The notes under the pieces were generated by a model. That model saw only the letters and a list, made by a program, of their open reading frames with translations, made no database searches and was not told the origin of the DNA. 9,603 bases of DNA. It comes from JBARCX01 sp049794535. GTDB taxonomy: Bacteria; Pseudomonadota; Gammaproteobacteria; Xanthomonadales; Rhodanobacteraceae. The stretch spans positions 1-9,603 of the forward strand of contig JBARCX010000017.1 in assembly GCA_049794535.1 (NCBI GenBank). The letters run 5' to 3'. Made by a program: the position numbers and the translations under genes. This document shows positions 1 to 5,636 of this stretch, in pieces. Each line of letters starts with the position of its first letter. Positions within the stretch are counted from its first letter, which is position 1.

Positions 1-23
1 CTTGCAACTAGAGACCCAATTTT

Positions 24-37
24 ATGATAACTATCAT
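24..37. promoter_or_regulatory. Operator-like inverted repeat, ATGATA-AC-TATCAT
   Basis: Six-base arms ATGATA and TATCAT flank a two-base centre. The core TGATAACTATCA differs at one base from the core TGATAGCTATCA of the palindrome upstream of the CMD-family gene at 1073-1088. Two such sites flanking a two-gene unit suggest binding by one dimeric regulator, for example of the TetR or MarR type, possibly encoded to the left of the window. No regulator gene is visible here, so this is inference from symmetry and similarity only. Confidence 0.35.
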
Positions 38-87
38 CAGCTATTTTGCGGGATCGCGAGACCTGAATGGGGCATGGGATTACTAAG

Positions 88-300
88 TCAACGAAGACAT
101 AACGCCTTCCATAAACGTAACCAAACCTTTAATAGCGCCGAGCTTGTCAACACGACGGCGACAAATGAATAGGTGGGTCGCGGCAAGATCATCGGAAATA
201 AGCTGGCCGCAAGTAAAAGCAGCGCATACAGATTAATGACGCGCAAGATGAGATCGCCAACGCTCATCTCGATGCACGCAGCACCGACCACCCGGACCAA
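88..300 (-). pseudogene. Probable frame-shifted 3' continuation of the membrane-protein gene
   Basis: This minus-strand stretch reads as a hydrophobic membrane segment, including LYALLLLAASLFPMI and then YSFVAVVLTSSALL, and ends at a TGA at 88-90. It is in a different frame from the membrane-protein ORF that starts at 716. Between the two, a third frame (about 300-345) reads ASVLSAAVSIITVSLLG, also membrane-like. Two one-base shifts in the same direction would join the three pieces into one protein of about 210 residues with four or five membrane helices. No homologue was recognised, so the join rests on hydrophobicity alone. The alternative is that the 264-716 ORF is the real gene and this is chance. 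Confidence 0.35.
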
Positions 301-716
301 GCAGGCTGACGGTGATGATGCTTACAGCGGCACTCAGGACGCTGGCCAAAGGTAGGTGCCAGGGCACGTATCACCCAGGGAACGACCAATGCATAGGCGA
401 ATATTTCGAAACCGATCACGATTAACAGTGGAAACATCATGAAGCTCAAACCAGCCTGCTGTTCCAATAGCGTGATGCCGATTAGGAATAATAAGAAGGG
501 AAACACCCATAAGAAATTGGACGACACCTTCTTCATGACGTAGTCGACGGTGCCGCGTTTGGACGGTGACGTCTGAAGCGTATGGAGCCACCCGCGAACC
601 ATGCTGATAACAGCTAGAGGGATCATGCCAACCGTGATCGCCGTGACCTGTAATCGCTTGATGAGTGCTATCAGTCGTTTTGAACGATAGCCGCGATCAC
701 GCTGCATTATGCTCAT
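264..716 (-). CDS. Small integral membrane protein, unknown function (probably frameshifted at its C-terminus)
   Basis: The 150-residue product has a basic N-terminus and three clear hydrophobic segments at about residues 22-42, 68-84 and 91-117, so it should sit in the inner membrane. I do not recognise the family. The start ATG at 714-716 overlaps the last 20 bases of the upstream CMD-family gene, which suggests co-transcription and translational coupling; a second ATG lies at residue 4. After about residue 123 the sequence loses its membrane character and becomes rich in Arg, Cys and His, while the other two frames stay hydrophobic. The last 25 or so residues are therefore probably out-of-frame translation. 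A role alongside a redox CMD protein is possible from the neighbourhood but not shown. Confidence 0.5.
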   Translation of the reverse strand: MSIMQRDRGYRSKRLIALIKRLQVTAITVGMIPLAVISMVRGWLHTLQTSPSKRGTVDYVMKKVSSNFLWVFPFLLFLIGITLLEQQAGLSFMMFPLLIVIGFEIFAYALVVPWVIRALAPTFGQRPECRCKHHHRQPAWSGWSVLRASR

Positions 717-1038
717 TGACCGCGTCCATCACTCGAGCAGAATAGACCAGGGCGGCGCCGGCGTTCAGTGCAATGGCGACACCAAGGGCCTCGGCAATTT
801 CTTCGCGTGTCGCACCATGTTTTAGCGCTTCGCCCGTGTGTACGGTGATACAACCGTCGCAACGGGTCGTCACTGATACAGCCAACGCAATCAGCTCGCG
901 GGTTTTAGCATCTAGCTGTCCGGTCTTCTTGCCCGCGTTGGACAGGGCTTGATAACCAGCAAGCGTATCGGGGCTCAGCTTGCCTATTTCACCAATGCGG
1001 CCCATTAGTTCTTTGCGATATTCAAGCCAATTCAACAT
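697..1038 (-). CDS. Carboxymuconolactone decarboxylase (CMD) / AhpD-like family protein
   Basis: The 113-residue protein has the size and all-helical pattern of the small CMD/AhpD-like family. It contains the family's active-site signature: Glu48 in TRELIALAVSV, then C60-D-G-C63-ITVH67, followed by the typical GATREEIAEALGVAIALNAG segment. The CxxC pair and the following His form the thiol redox/proton-relay site in AhpD-type proteins, so a cytoplasmic peroxidase-like or thiol-redox role is likely; true decarboxylase activity cannot be claimed from this. The start is supported by AGGAG seven bases upstream. Its stop overlaps the start of the membrane-protein gene by 20 bases, and a perfect 16-bp palindrome lies 34 bases upstream of the ATG, so the pair is probably a regulated operon. 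Alone in sequence terms it is intact. Confidence 0.9.
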   Translation of the reverse strand: MLNWLEYRKELMGRIGEIGKLSPDTLAGYQALSNAGKKTGQLDAKTRELIALAVSVTTRCDGCITVHTGEALKHGATREEIAEALGVAIALNAGAALVYSARVMDAVNEHNAA

Positions 1039-1045
1039 GAGATCT

Positions 1046-1050
1046 CTCCT
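1046..1050 (-). promoter_or_regulatory. Ribosome binding site of the CMD-family gene
   Basis: AGGAG on the minus strand lies seven bases before the ATG at 1036-1038. It is the best Shine-Dalgarno match in the left part of the window and supports this start. Confidence 0.7.
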
Positions 1051-1072
1051 GGTGAACGTGGAGGTGACTACT

Positions 1073-1088
1073 GCTGATAGCTATCAGC
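1073..1088. promoter_or_regulatory. Perfect 16-bp palindrome, likely operator for the CMD-family operon
   Basis: GCTGATAGCTATCAGC is a perfect palindrome centred about 42 bases upstream of the CMD-family start codon, where a repressor would overlap a promoter. Its core resembles the inverted repeat at 24-37. Many CMD/AhpD-like genes are controlled by TetR- or LysR-type regulators, but none is encoded in the window. I could not place convincing -35 and -10 boxes around it. Confidence 0.5.
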
Positions 1089-1302
1089 GCACCCCACTCG
1101 GTGTTTCCGGGCATGTGGTTGTCGCGATGAATCGCCCTACCTCTCTCGTCGGAGGCGGCAGCAAAATGAACGACCGCAGAAGGTCCGGAATGCGCGACCC
1201 TTCGGATTTCAAGGCCAATAAGCGGCATAGACAAAGTATGGATGGACGAATGAGCACGCACTTGCAATAAAGAATCGAATTTGACGATAACGTCACGCCA
1301 CA

Positions 1303-1450
1303 GGATAAGTGCTCATCAACCAGTGCCAGAGCACTACCACGCTCTTCCGTGCTCGTGACATGCCGGACATCCACACCCACCAGCAGACCGTGATGGTTTC
1401 CCATCAGTGCGTTGCCAGATGAGCCAATCGAGCCTGCTGCCCTTGCGCGC
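1303..1450 (-). pseudogene. Decayed fragment of an IS5-family transposase
   Basis: On the minus strand, 1303-1413 reads NALMGNHHGLLVGVDVRH followed by TSTEERGSALALVDEHLS. This corresponds to residues about 209-243 of the intact transposase nearby, which reads NTLMENRHGLIIGVDVRH and then GTGERDGALDLL. Just upstream, in a different frame, 1414-1450 reads QQARLAHL, matching EAKLSYL of the intact enzyme. Restoring a single base near 1414 (CTGGCAAC to CTGGGCAAC) joins them. None of the catalytic D, D or E positions is inside the fragment, and no terminal repeats are visible. It is a remnant of a related but not identical element in the opposite orientation. Confidence 0.75.
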
Positions 1451-1518
1451 TGGCGCCCCATCGTCATGGTCATCCCTGATGTGGAAGTTGTACGTCAAGC
1501 AACGTGCAGCCCACCTAG

Positions 1519-1532
1519 CAGGCTGTTGAGAA
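1519..1532 (+). repeat. Left terminal inverted repeat of the IS element
   Basis: CAGGCTGTTGAGAA, identical over 14 bases to the reverse complement of 2775-2788. The adjacent outer sequence is CTAG. Confidence 0.85.
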
Positions 1533-1587
1533 ACCTCCGCATGCAGCTGCGGTCATAGTCGCTCTCAATCACTGACCGTTTGATCCG

Positions 1588-2667
1588 ATGCGCAGCCCCG
1601 ACGTCCAGCAGCTTGGCATGTTCTCCTATGTTTCCGTCGAGGATCGTGTGCCCGTCGATCACCCGATCCGCAAGCTACGTGTGCTGGTCGACGCGATTCT
1701 GGGCGAGCTCGATGCGCTGTTGGAAGTGCGCTACGCGCAGGGCGGCCGGCCGTCGATTCCGCCCGAGCGCATCCTGCGCGCCTCGCTTTTGCAGGTGGTC
1801 TATAGCGTGCGCAGCGAACGGCTGCTGATGGAGCAGCTCAACTACAACCTGTTGTTCCGCTGGTTCGTCGGCCTGAACGTCGACGATCCGGTGTGGGATC
1901 ACTCCACATTCTCTTTCAATCGCCAGCGGCTGTTCGACGAGGCGATCGCCCAGCACTTCTTCGAGCACACCGTGCTGCTGGCGCGGATGCGCGAGCTGGT
2001 GAGTGACGAGCACTTTTCGGTGGACGGCACCCTGCTGGAGGCATGGGCTTCGCACAAGAGCTTCCGCGCCAAGGAAGATCGCGACGATGGCGATGGCGAT
2101 AACTTCCGGGGCCAGAAGCGCAGCAACGACACGCATGCCTCCACGACCGATCCGGATGCCCGGCTGATCCGCAAGGGCAAAGGCAAGGAGGCGAAACTTA
2201 GCTACCTGGCCAATACCCTGATGGAGAACCGCCACGGCCTGATCATCGGTGTGGATGTCCGTCACGCCAGCGGCACCGGCGAGCGCGACGGGGCGCTGGA
2301 TCTGTTGGCCGCTGTCGGCGTCAAGCAGGGAGCGACGCTGGGTGCCGACAAGGGCTATGACACGCAGGACTTCGTCGCTGCGCTGACCACTCGGCGGATC
2401 GCGCCGCACATCGCGCGCAACACGGCCAACGGCCGGTCCAGCGCCGTGCCGACCTCAGTGGCGCGCACGCGTGGCTATGCCATCAGCCAGAAGGTTCGCA
2501 AACGCATCGAGCAGCCCTTCGGCTGGACCAAGACGATCGGTGGGCTGCGTAAACTGCCGCTGGTGGGGCTCGCTGCCGTACGCGGCTGGGTCACCTGGGC
2601 GTTCGCCGCATACAACCTGATTCGGCTCGGCGGCATCGGTGACTGGTGGGCGCCGTCGCCGATGTGA
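1588..2667 (+). CDS. IS5-family DDE transposase
   Basis: The 359-residue protein is the sole gene of the IS element and cuts and joins its ends during transposition. The N-terminal part (about residues 1-115) matches the DUF772 type seen in these transposases, with DRVPVDHPIRKLR, GGRPSIPPERILRASLL and LLFRWFVGL. The catalytic RNase H-fold part follows, with the expected triad visible as D146 in SVDGT, D254 in GADKGYD and E308 in RKRIEQPFGW. The segment between residues about 160 and 200 is charged and low in complexity. The frame is intact and of normal length, so the enzyme may be active. The start ATG at 1588 gives a normal N-terminus; no strong ribosome binding site precedes it, and an alternative ATG lies at residue 11. 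Confidence 0.92.
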   Translation: MRSPDVQQLGMFSYVSVEDRVPVDHPIRKLRVLVDAILGELDALLEVRYAQGGRPSIPPERILRASLLQVVYSVRSERLLMEQLNYNLLFRWFVGLNVDDPVWDHSTFSFNRQRLFDEAIAQHFFEHTVLLARMRELVSDEHFSVDGTLLEAWASHKSFRAKEDRDDGDGDNFRGQKRSNDTHASTTDPDARLIRKGKGKEAKLSYLANTLMENRHGLIIGVDVRHASGTGERDGALDLLAAVGVKQGATLGADKGYDTQDFVAALTTRRIAPHIARNTANGRSSAVPTSVARTRGYAISQKVRKRIEQPFGWTKTIGGLRKLPLVGLAAVRGWVTWAFAAYNLIRLGGIGDWWAPSPM

Positions 2668-2774
2668 GTAGCGACGGGAGACGTGCGCCTGCAGGGCGGA
2701 AAATCGCGCCATGCAGACATCAATCCGACGGCAGTTCATTGATCGAGCCTATCGGAGGTGCTGCAGAAAGACGC

Positions 2775-2788
2775 TTCTCAACAGCCTG
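2775..2788 (-). repeat. Right terminal inverted repeat of the IS element
   Basis: TTCTCAACAGCCTG on the plus strand is the exact reverse complement of the left end. The adjacent outer sequence is ATAG, three of four bases matching the CTAG at the left. Confidence 0.85.
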
Positions 2789-2822
2789 ATAGGCCTTACC
2801 TGTGTCCGCGGCCGAAAATACC

Positions 2823-3536
2823 TTAAGGCCTCAATGCCCCGTAAGCACTCCGCCACGCCGCCTCCTCAATCGTCTCAAAAAGACTAGAGACGCCAACAAA
2901 GGCGTCTCGAAGGTTTATGTCGCGCAATTCGTCCGCTAACAAGGCCCACTTGCCATGTGCAAAGTTGTTTCTTACCTCGCGGAAGGACCTGATGGGAATG
3001 AGTAGTTTTTCAGGCTCGCTAACGGCGATTCCAGCACTGACAAGGTAAAACAGCAGAAACTCCACGTCGCTCTTCGATCGGTCGGTCTTCTTAGGAATGC
3101 AGCCGCATAGATGAATCGCAATATGCTTTAGCCCCCATTCGGCAAAGCTGGCTAGCAGTACTAAGGGGACGGCTTTGGTAAACGTGGCGACGTTCTCTTC
3201 CCAGCCCGGAACCGCTTCAGAGTAGTACGCCGATGCTTCGGCACCCGCGGTGTCGTCCTCGTCGGCGATTTTTTGCTGGCATTGAAGTTCTCTTAACTTG
3301 CCTTCCGAAGCGACCAGTTGGTTGAAGCAATAATCGTTCAGTTGCCCGAGCTTCTCGAAGAGGACCCAGAAGGGCTCCCAAAAGCGCGAAGGCCGATAAA
3401 GGTAACACCCGTCCGCCAGAGGCTCACCGTCCTGATCTTCCATCATGGACTCGGCCCAATATAGCCCGTACTTCCGTGCCGTGGCTAACTCCTGATCTAC
3501 ACTCGACTGATCTGATGCGGTTGCCGCCTCCCCCAT
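2823..3536 (-). CDS. HEPN-like domain protein, putative RX4H ribonuclease-type effector
   Basis: The gene encodes 237 residues from the ATG at 3534-3536, which has GAGGTG-like sequence about seven bases upstream; an in-frame ATG 13 codons earlier has no such support. The C-terminal half is helical and ends in FREVRNNFAHGKW, where R189-NNFA-H194 is the RX4-6H signature of HEPN domains, many of which are metal-independent ribonucleases in toxin-antitoxin and abortive-infection systems. The preceding helix AEWGLKHIAIHL (about 132-143) would pack against it. The N-terminal half (1-110) is aromatic and acidic and not recognised. It lies downstream of the CHAT protease gene on the same strand with a gap of about 190 bases, so it may be a separate unit. 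HEPN assignment rests on the motif and helix pattern; non-nuclease HEPN proteins also keep this motif. Confidence 0.7.
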   Translation of the reverse strand: MGEAATASDQSSVDQELATARKYGLYWAESMMEDQDGEPLADGCYLYRPSRFWEPFWVLFEKLGQLNDYCFNQLVASEGKLRELQCQQKIADEDDTAGAEASAYYSEAVPGWEENVATFTKAVPLVLLASFAEWGLKHIAIHLCGCIPKKTDRSKSDVEFLLFYLVSAGIAVSEPEKLLIPIRSFREVRNNFAHGKWALLADELRDINLRDAFVGVSSLFETIEEAAWRSAYGALRP

Positions 3537-3541
3537 AGCTA

Positions 3542-3550
3542 CACCTCGTC
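3542..3550 (-). promoter_or_regulatory. Ribosome binding site of the HEPN-like gene
   Basis: GACGAGGTG on the minus strand ends five bases before the ATG at 3534-3536. It favours this start over the ATG at 3573-3575. Confidence 0.55.
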
Positions 3551-3614
3551 TTTCGTGCATGCCCTTATGGGGCAATCTGGCTCAGTACCTCAAACTCATT
3601 GGCCTCGGTGGTGC

Positions 3615-3642
3615 AACATAAAAATTGTTGCCGCTTCAACAA
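3615..3642 (-). promoter_or_regulatory. Possible weak promoter and inverted repeat upstream of the HEPN-like gene
   Basis: On the minus strand TTGTTG (3637-3642) and TATGTT (3615-3620) are separated by 16 bases, a weak match to sigma-70 -35 and -10 boxes. The -35-like box also forms one arm of an inverted repeat, TTGTTG-N6-CAACAA (3625-3642), which could be an operator. Both readings are tentative. If right, the HEPN-like gene has its own promoter separate from the CHAT operon. Confidence 0.25.
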
Positions 3643-3722
3643 GCACCATCTGGGATTTTTACGGCGGTCGTTTGGCTGCCGGTATTTTTAGATTCAATGC
3701 CATCCGATACCCCCTAGCAGCG

Positions 3723-3890
3723 TCACACTTTGAACTGCGGATATGCGAGATATTTTTTTCGTTCAGTGCTCCATCGACGATAAACAAAGTCGCCGCTTAC
3801 CATGTGGTTGATCATATCGATGGTCCTTTTTGCCAAGGCTCGCGTACAGCCACCCGCGGCGCCACTCAGTTGGTGATAAAGCATGGATCA
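3723..3890 (-). pseudogene. Stranded C-terminal tail of the CHAT protease, after an in-frame TGA
   Basis: Directly after the TGA at 3888-3890 the same frame stays open for 54 codons to a TGA at 3723-3725. The reading is protein-like: SMLYHQLSGAAGG, then AKRTIDMINHMVSGDFV, then a basic end with YRRWSTERKKYLAYP. In CHAT proteases a conserved segment of this kind (a helix after the D-S-x-x-A stretch) normally follows, so the TGA most simply stands for a TGG tryptophan codon lost by one base change. Alternatives are a base-calling error or genuine truncation of the protein. Confidence 0.6.
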
Positions 3891-4325
3891 GGCCAGACAG
3901 CTATCGGTGTAGCCCACGTCCTCCGTGGCACCAAACACCCAACCAAAGATAATCCCCTTTTTTTCGAGCGCTTTCGTCAGACCGGCATTTCCGCCTTTGC
4001 AGGAAGACATGACCAAAATCTTTTCCGGACCGGCAAACATCTGCAGTATGGAGGCAAGGCCAGGCCAATCTATCTGCTTACGGCTAGTTAGCTCAACTCC
4101 GTCAAAGTCGCCGTGACACGAAAGATGAAGGATGTTGAATCGCGAGTCGCCGGCCGCCTCGGCGATAGCCTTCTTCAGACGCATTAGATCAATGGCAATT
4201 CGATATTGCACATGCGATTTTTCAATTTTCAATACTTCGTGAGCGGCATGGCCGTCCAGTCGGCCCTTGTAAAAATCCATTGCCCCTAACGATTCGATGA
4301 TGTAGACACCGGGCTCACGCATCAT
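3888..4325 (-). CDS. CHAT-domain caspase-like cysteine protease, interrupted by a stop codon
   Basis: The 145 residues up to the TGA carry a caspase-fold CHAT core. The likely catalytic His71 sits in FNILHLSCHGD and Cys109 in ILVMSSCKGGNAG, each after a hydrophobic strand as expected; GATEDVGYTDS near the end is also typical. CHAT proteases cut partner proteins in bacterial immunity and cell-death systems, for example with gasdermins or the type III-E CRISPR effector. The start is ATG at 4323-4325 (or 4320-4322), overlapping the end of the 106-residue gene by 11 bases and preceded by GGTGAGG, so translation is coupled. In-frame upstream ATGs at 4334 and 4376 lie inside the neighbour and are less likely. 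The frame continues for 54 codons past the TGA. Both catalytic residues lie before the stop, so a truncated product could keep the dyad but probably not a stable fold. Confidence 0.75.
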   Translation of the reverse strand: MMREPGVYIIESLGAMDFYKGRLDGHAAHEVLKIEKSHVQYRIAIDLMRLKKAIAEAAGDSRFNILHLSCHGDFDGVELTSRKQIDWPGLASILQMFAGPEKILVMSSCKGGNAGLTKALEKKGIIFGWVFGATEDVGYTDSCLA

Positions 4326-4635
4326 CCTCACCATAGAGGCTTGTGAGCCAATGCGAGACCTCACGCTTGACATCATCTACATGGGAAAATTGCGTCGTAT
4401 CGTAAATGAAGTAGGCATATCCCGCTTGATGGTGATCGACATAGCCATAAGCAAGATGGCCTTTGAAACCGCGCTTTTCCAAGGCGCCCTGAATTGCCTC
4501 GATATGCACTGACATCGTTTCGCGATAAGGGGTAAATGCGTGCTCATCCGTCACGAAGCCATTTTTATCAAGCGTCTCCAGAGCAGGTATCAAGAAGTCG
4601 TCTCGCAGTACGGTCTCGACGGGCTGAGCGGTCAT
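4315..4635 (-). CDS. Unrecognised 106-residue protein coupled to the CHAT protease
   Basis: I do not recognise this family. The protein is soluble, acidic at the end (YGEDDA) and looks mixed alpha/beta: an N-terminal helix (about 6-25), a likely helix at 44-56, then strand-like GHLAYGYVDHH and AGYAYFIYDTT, and a C-terminal helix. There is no signal peptide, membrane segment or cysteine. The start ATG at 4633-4635 has CTGGAGA six bases upstream; the adjacent ATG at 4636-4638 is too close to it. Its stop overlaps the CHAT start and it lies about 50 bases after the DUF4238 gene, so the three form one transcription unit. Position suggests a partner of the protease, such as a substrate, inhibitor or activator, but that is inference from gene order alone. 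Confidence 0.75.
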   Translation of the reverse strand: MTAQPVETVLRDDFLIPALETLDKNGFVTDEHAFTPYRETMSVHIEAIQGALEKRGFKGHLAYGYVDHHQAGYAYFIYDTTQFSHVDDVKREVSHWLTSLYGEDDA

Positions 4636-4641
4636 CATGCT

Positions 4642-4648
4642 CTCCAGG
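4642..4648 (-). promoter_or_regulatory. Ribosome binding site of the 106-residue gene
   Basis: CCTGGAG on the minus strand lies six bases before ATG 4633-4635 and only three before ATG 4636-4638, which favours the former as the start. Confidence 0.55.
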
Positions 4649-4686
4649 TTTGTCCATCATCGAAATGGTGCGGCGGCGGGGTGACA

Positions 4687-5601
4687 TCAGACGCCGGCAT
4701 CTAACGCGCCCGTAGCAATGGGCGGCAAGGCTTTGAGTACGGCGCGCGACTCTCCGGCAATGAGGGCGGCATGGCGATTCCATTGATCGCGATTGACGTA
4801 GGCAATTTCATCCACTGTAGCGAAGCGGCGCCGGATCTGTGGAAGCCGCCCCTCATCAGCACGAATGGCGGCGACAGCTAAGCGCTTGGACAGTGGCACG
4901 GTGAACCCGCCTGCGAGTGCCGATTGGGGCATCGGTGTATCACCCAGCACAAATGCCCCGTCGTTCGCGCGAATATCCAACAAGATCATGTCAAAGCCAT
5001 CAAGGCTTCGGCAAACACTCGCAAAGGCGTCGAGCGTGTCGGTTTCGGCTAGCTGCGGGTTTTGCTCTGACCAGGACATAATTTCTGCCAGCTCCGCATC
5101 CAACTCGGCCTGTTTCTTCGCTTGAATTTCTTCATAGACCATGAGCGGTTCTGCGATATCGAATTGCGATGCGGCCTGCTCCATGAACTCCTCGGGAGTC
5201 ATGCTCTTGATCGAATGAATGAGCTTTCCGAGATCTAACGCACGGCGACGTCCAAAGGCCAGTACATCGGGATGTCGCAGCGCCTGGAGTGCCAACACAG
5301 CTACTAGATCGTGCCGCGTCCCTTCACCCACAGGTTCCTGTGGGTTACAGATGATGTCTAAGAATCGGCTTTGGTTGCCTTCAATTTCGGCCAATGCATT
5401 TTCAAGCGCATCGGCCCCGTTGAAGTAGGCGTCATAACGGGTATACAAAAACGGACTGTTCATGACTTTCTCGGTACCGCGGATGCCGATATAGACATTA
5501 CCCCGTTCCGCATTCACCTCGCGGATATAGAGATTGCCGTCATCGTCAGTGAAGCGTTTGATCCAGTGCTGCGGCACGTAATGGTGGTTGCTTTTTTCCA
5601 T
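4687..5601 (-). CDS. DUF4238-family protein
   Basis: The 304-residue product begins MEKSNHHYVPQHWIKRFTD, the N-terminal signature of DUF4238 proteins (NHHYVPQ followed by an aromatic/basic RF segment). The family's C-terminal pattern is also visible: MILLDIRANDGAFVLGDTPMP, then GGFTVPLSKRLAVAA. Length is normal and the frame intact. The biochemical role of the family is not established to my knowledge; members are scattered in accessory regions and near defence genes. It is the first gene of a unit with the 106-residue protein and the CHAT protease, which makes a sensor or effector role plausible. I chose ATG 5599-5601 because the family start follows at once; in-frame starts at 5613 (ATG) and 5640 (GTG) add residues without family support, and none of the three has a good ribosome binding site. 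Confidence 0.85.
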   Translation of the reverse strand: MEKSNHHYVPQHWIKRFTDDDGNLYIREVNAERGNVYIGIRGTEKVMNSPFLYTRYDAYFNGADALENALAEIEGNQSRFLDIICNPQEPVGEGTRHDLVAVLALQALRHPDVLAFGRRRALDLGKLIHSIKSMTPEEFMEQAASQFDIAEPLMVYEEIQAKKQAELDAELAEIMSWSEQNPQLAETDTLDAFASVCRSLDGFDMILLDIRANDGAFVLGDTPMPQSALAGGFTVPLSKRLAVAAIRADEGRLPQIRRRFATVDEIAYVNRDQWNRHAALIAGESRAVLKALPPIATGALDAGV

Positions 5602-5636
5602 GGCTGGTTGCATCCATACATTGACCAAGATGGGGA

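Larger units (their letters stand above)
1039..1518. other. Gene-free stretch between the CMD-family gene and the IS element
   Basis: This 480-base stretch holds the 5' region of the CMD-family gene with its palindrome, then the transposase remnant at about 1303-1450. I see no intact gene, RNA gene or terminator in the rest. Open frames here, on both strands, lack recognisable domains or ribosome binding sites. Confidence 0.6.
1519..2788 (+). mobile_element. Complete IS5-family insertion sequence, 1270 bp
   Basis: The element is bounded by terminal inverted repeats CAGGCTGTTGAGAA at the left (1519-1532) and its exact reverse complement at the right (2775-2788), 14 identical bases with weaker matching further in. 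It carries one full-length transposase gene on the plus strand, opposite to every neighbouring gene. The flanks read CTAG on the left (1515-1518) and ATAG on the right (2789-2792), which could be a four-base target duplication with one changed base; CTAG-like targets are known in the IS427 group of IS5. The insertion lies between the HEPN-like gene and the CMD region and interrupts no gene I can recognise. Confidence 0.85.

Noticed and set aside
1675..2409. Minus-strand open frame of 244 codons inside the IS element.
   Set aside because: It lies entirely antisense to the intact DDE transposase, in GC-rich DNA where long shadow frames are expected.
3661..3682. GC-rich imperfect hairpin considered as a terminator of the CHAT operon.
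   Set aside because: The stem has a mismatch and, on the minus strand, is followed by an A-run rather than a T-run.
3555..4091. Plus-strand open frame of 178 codons across the CHAT gene and its tail.
   Set aside because: It is the complement of the CHAT coding frame and its downstream gap, has no recognisable domain and no ribosome binding site.
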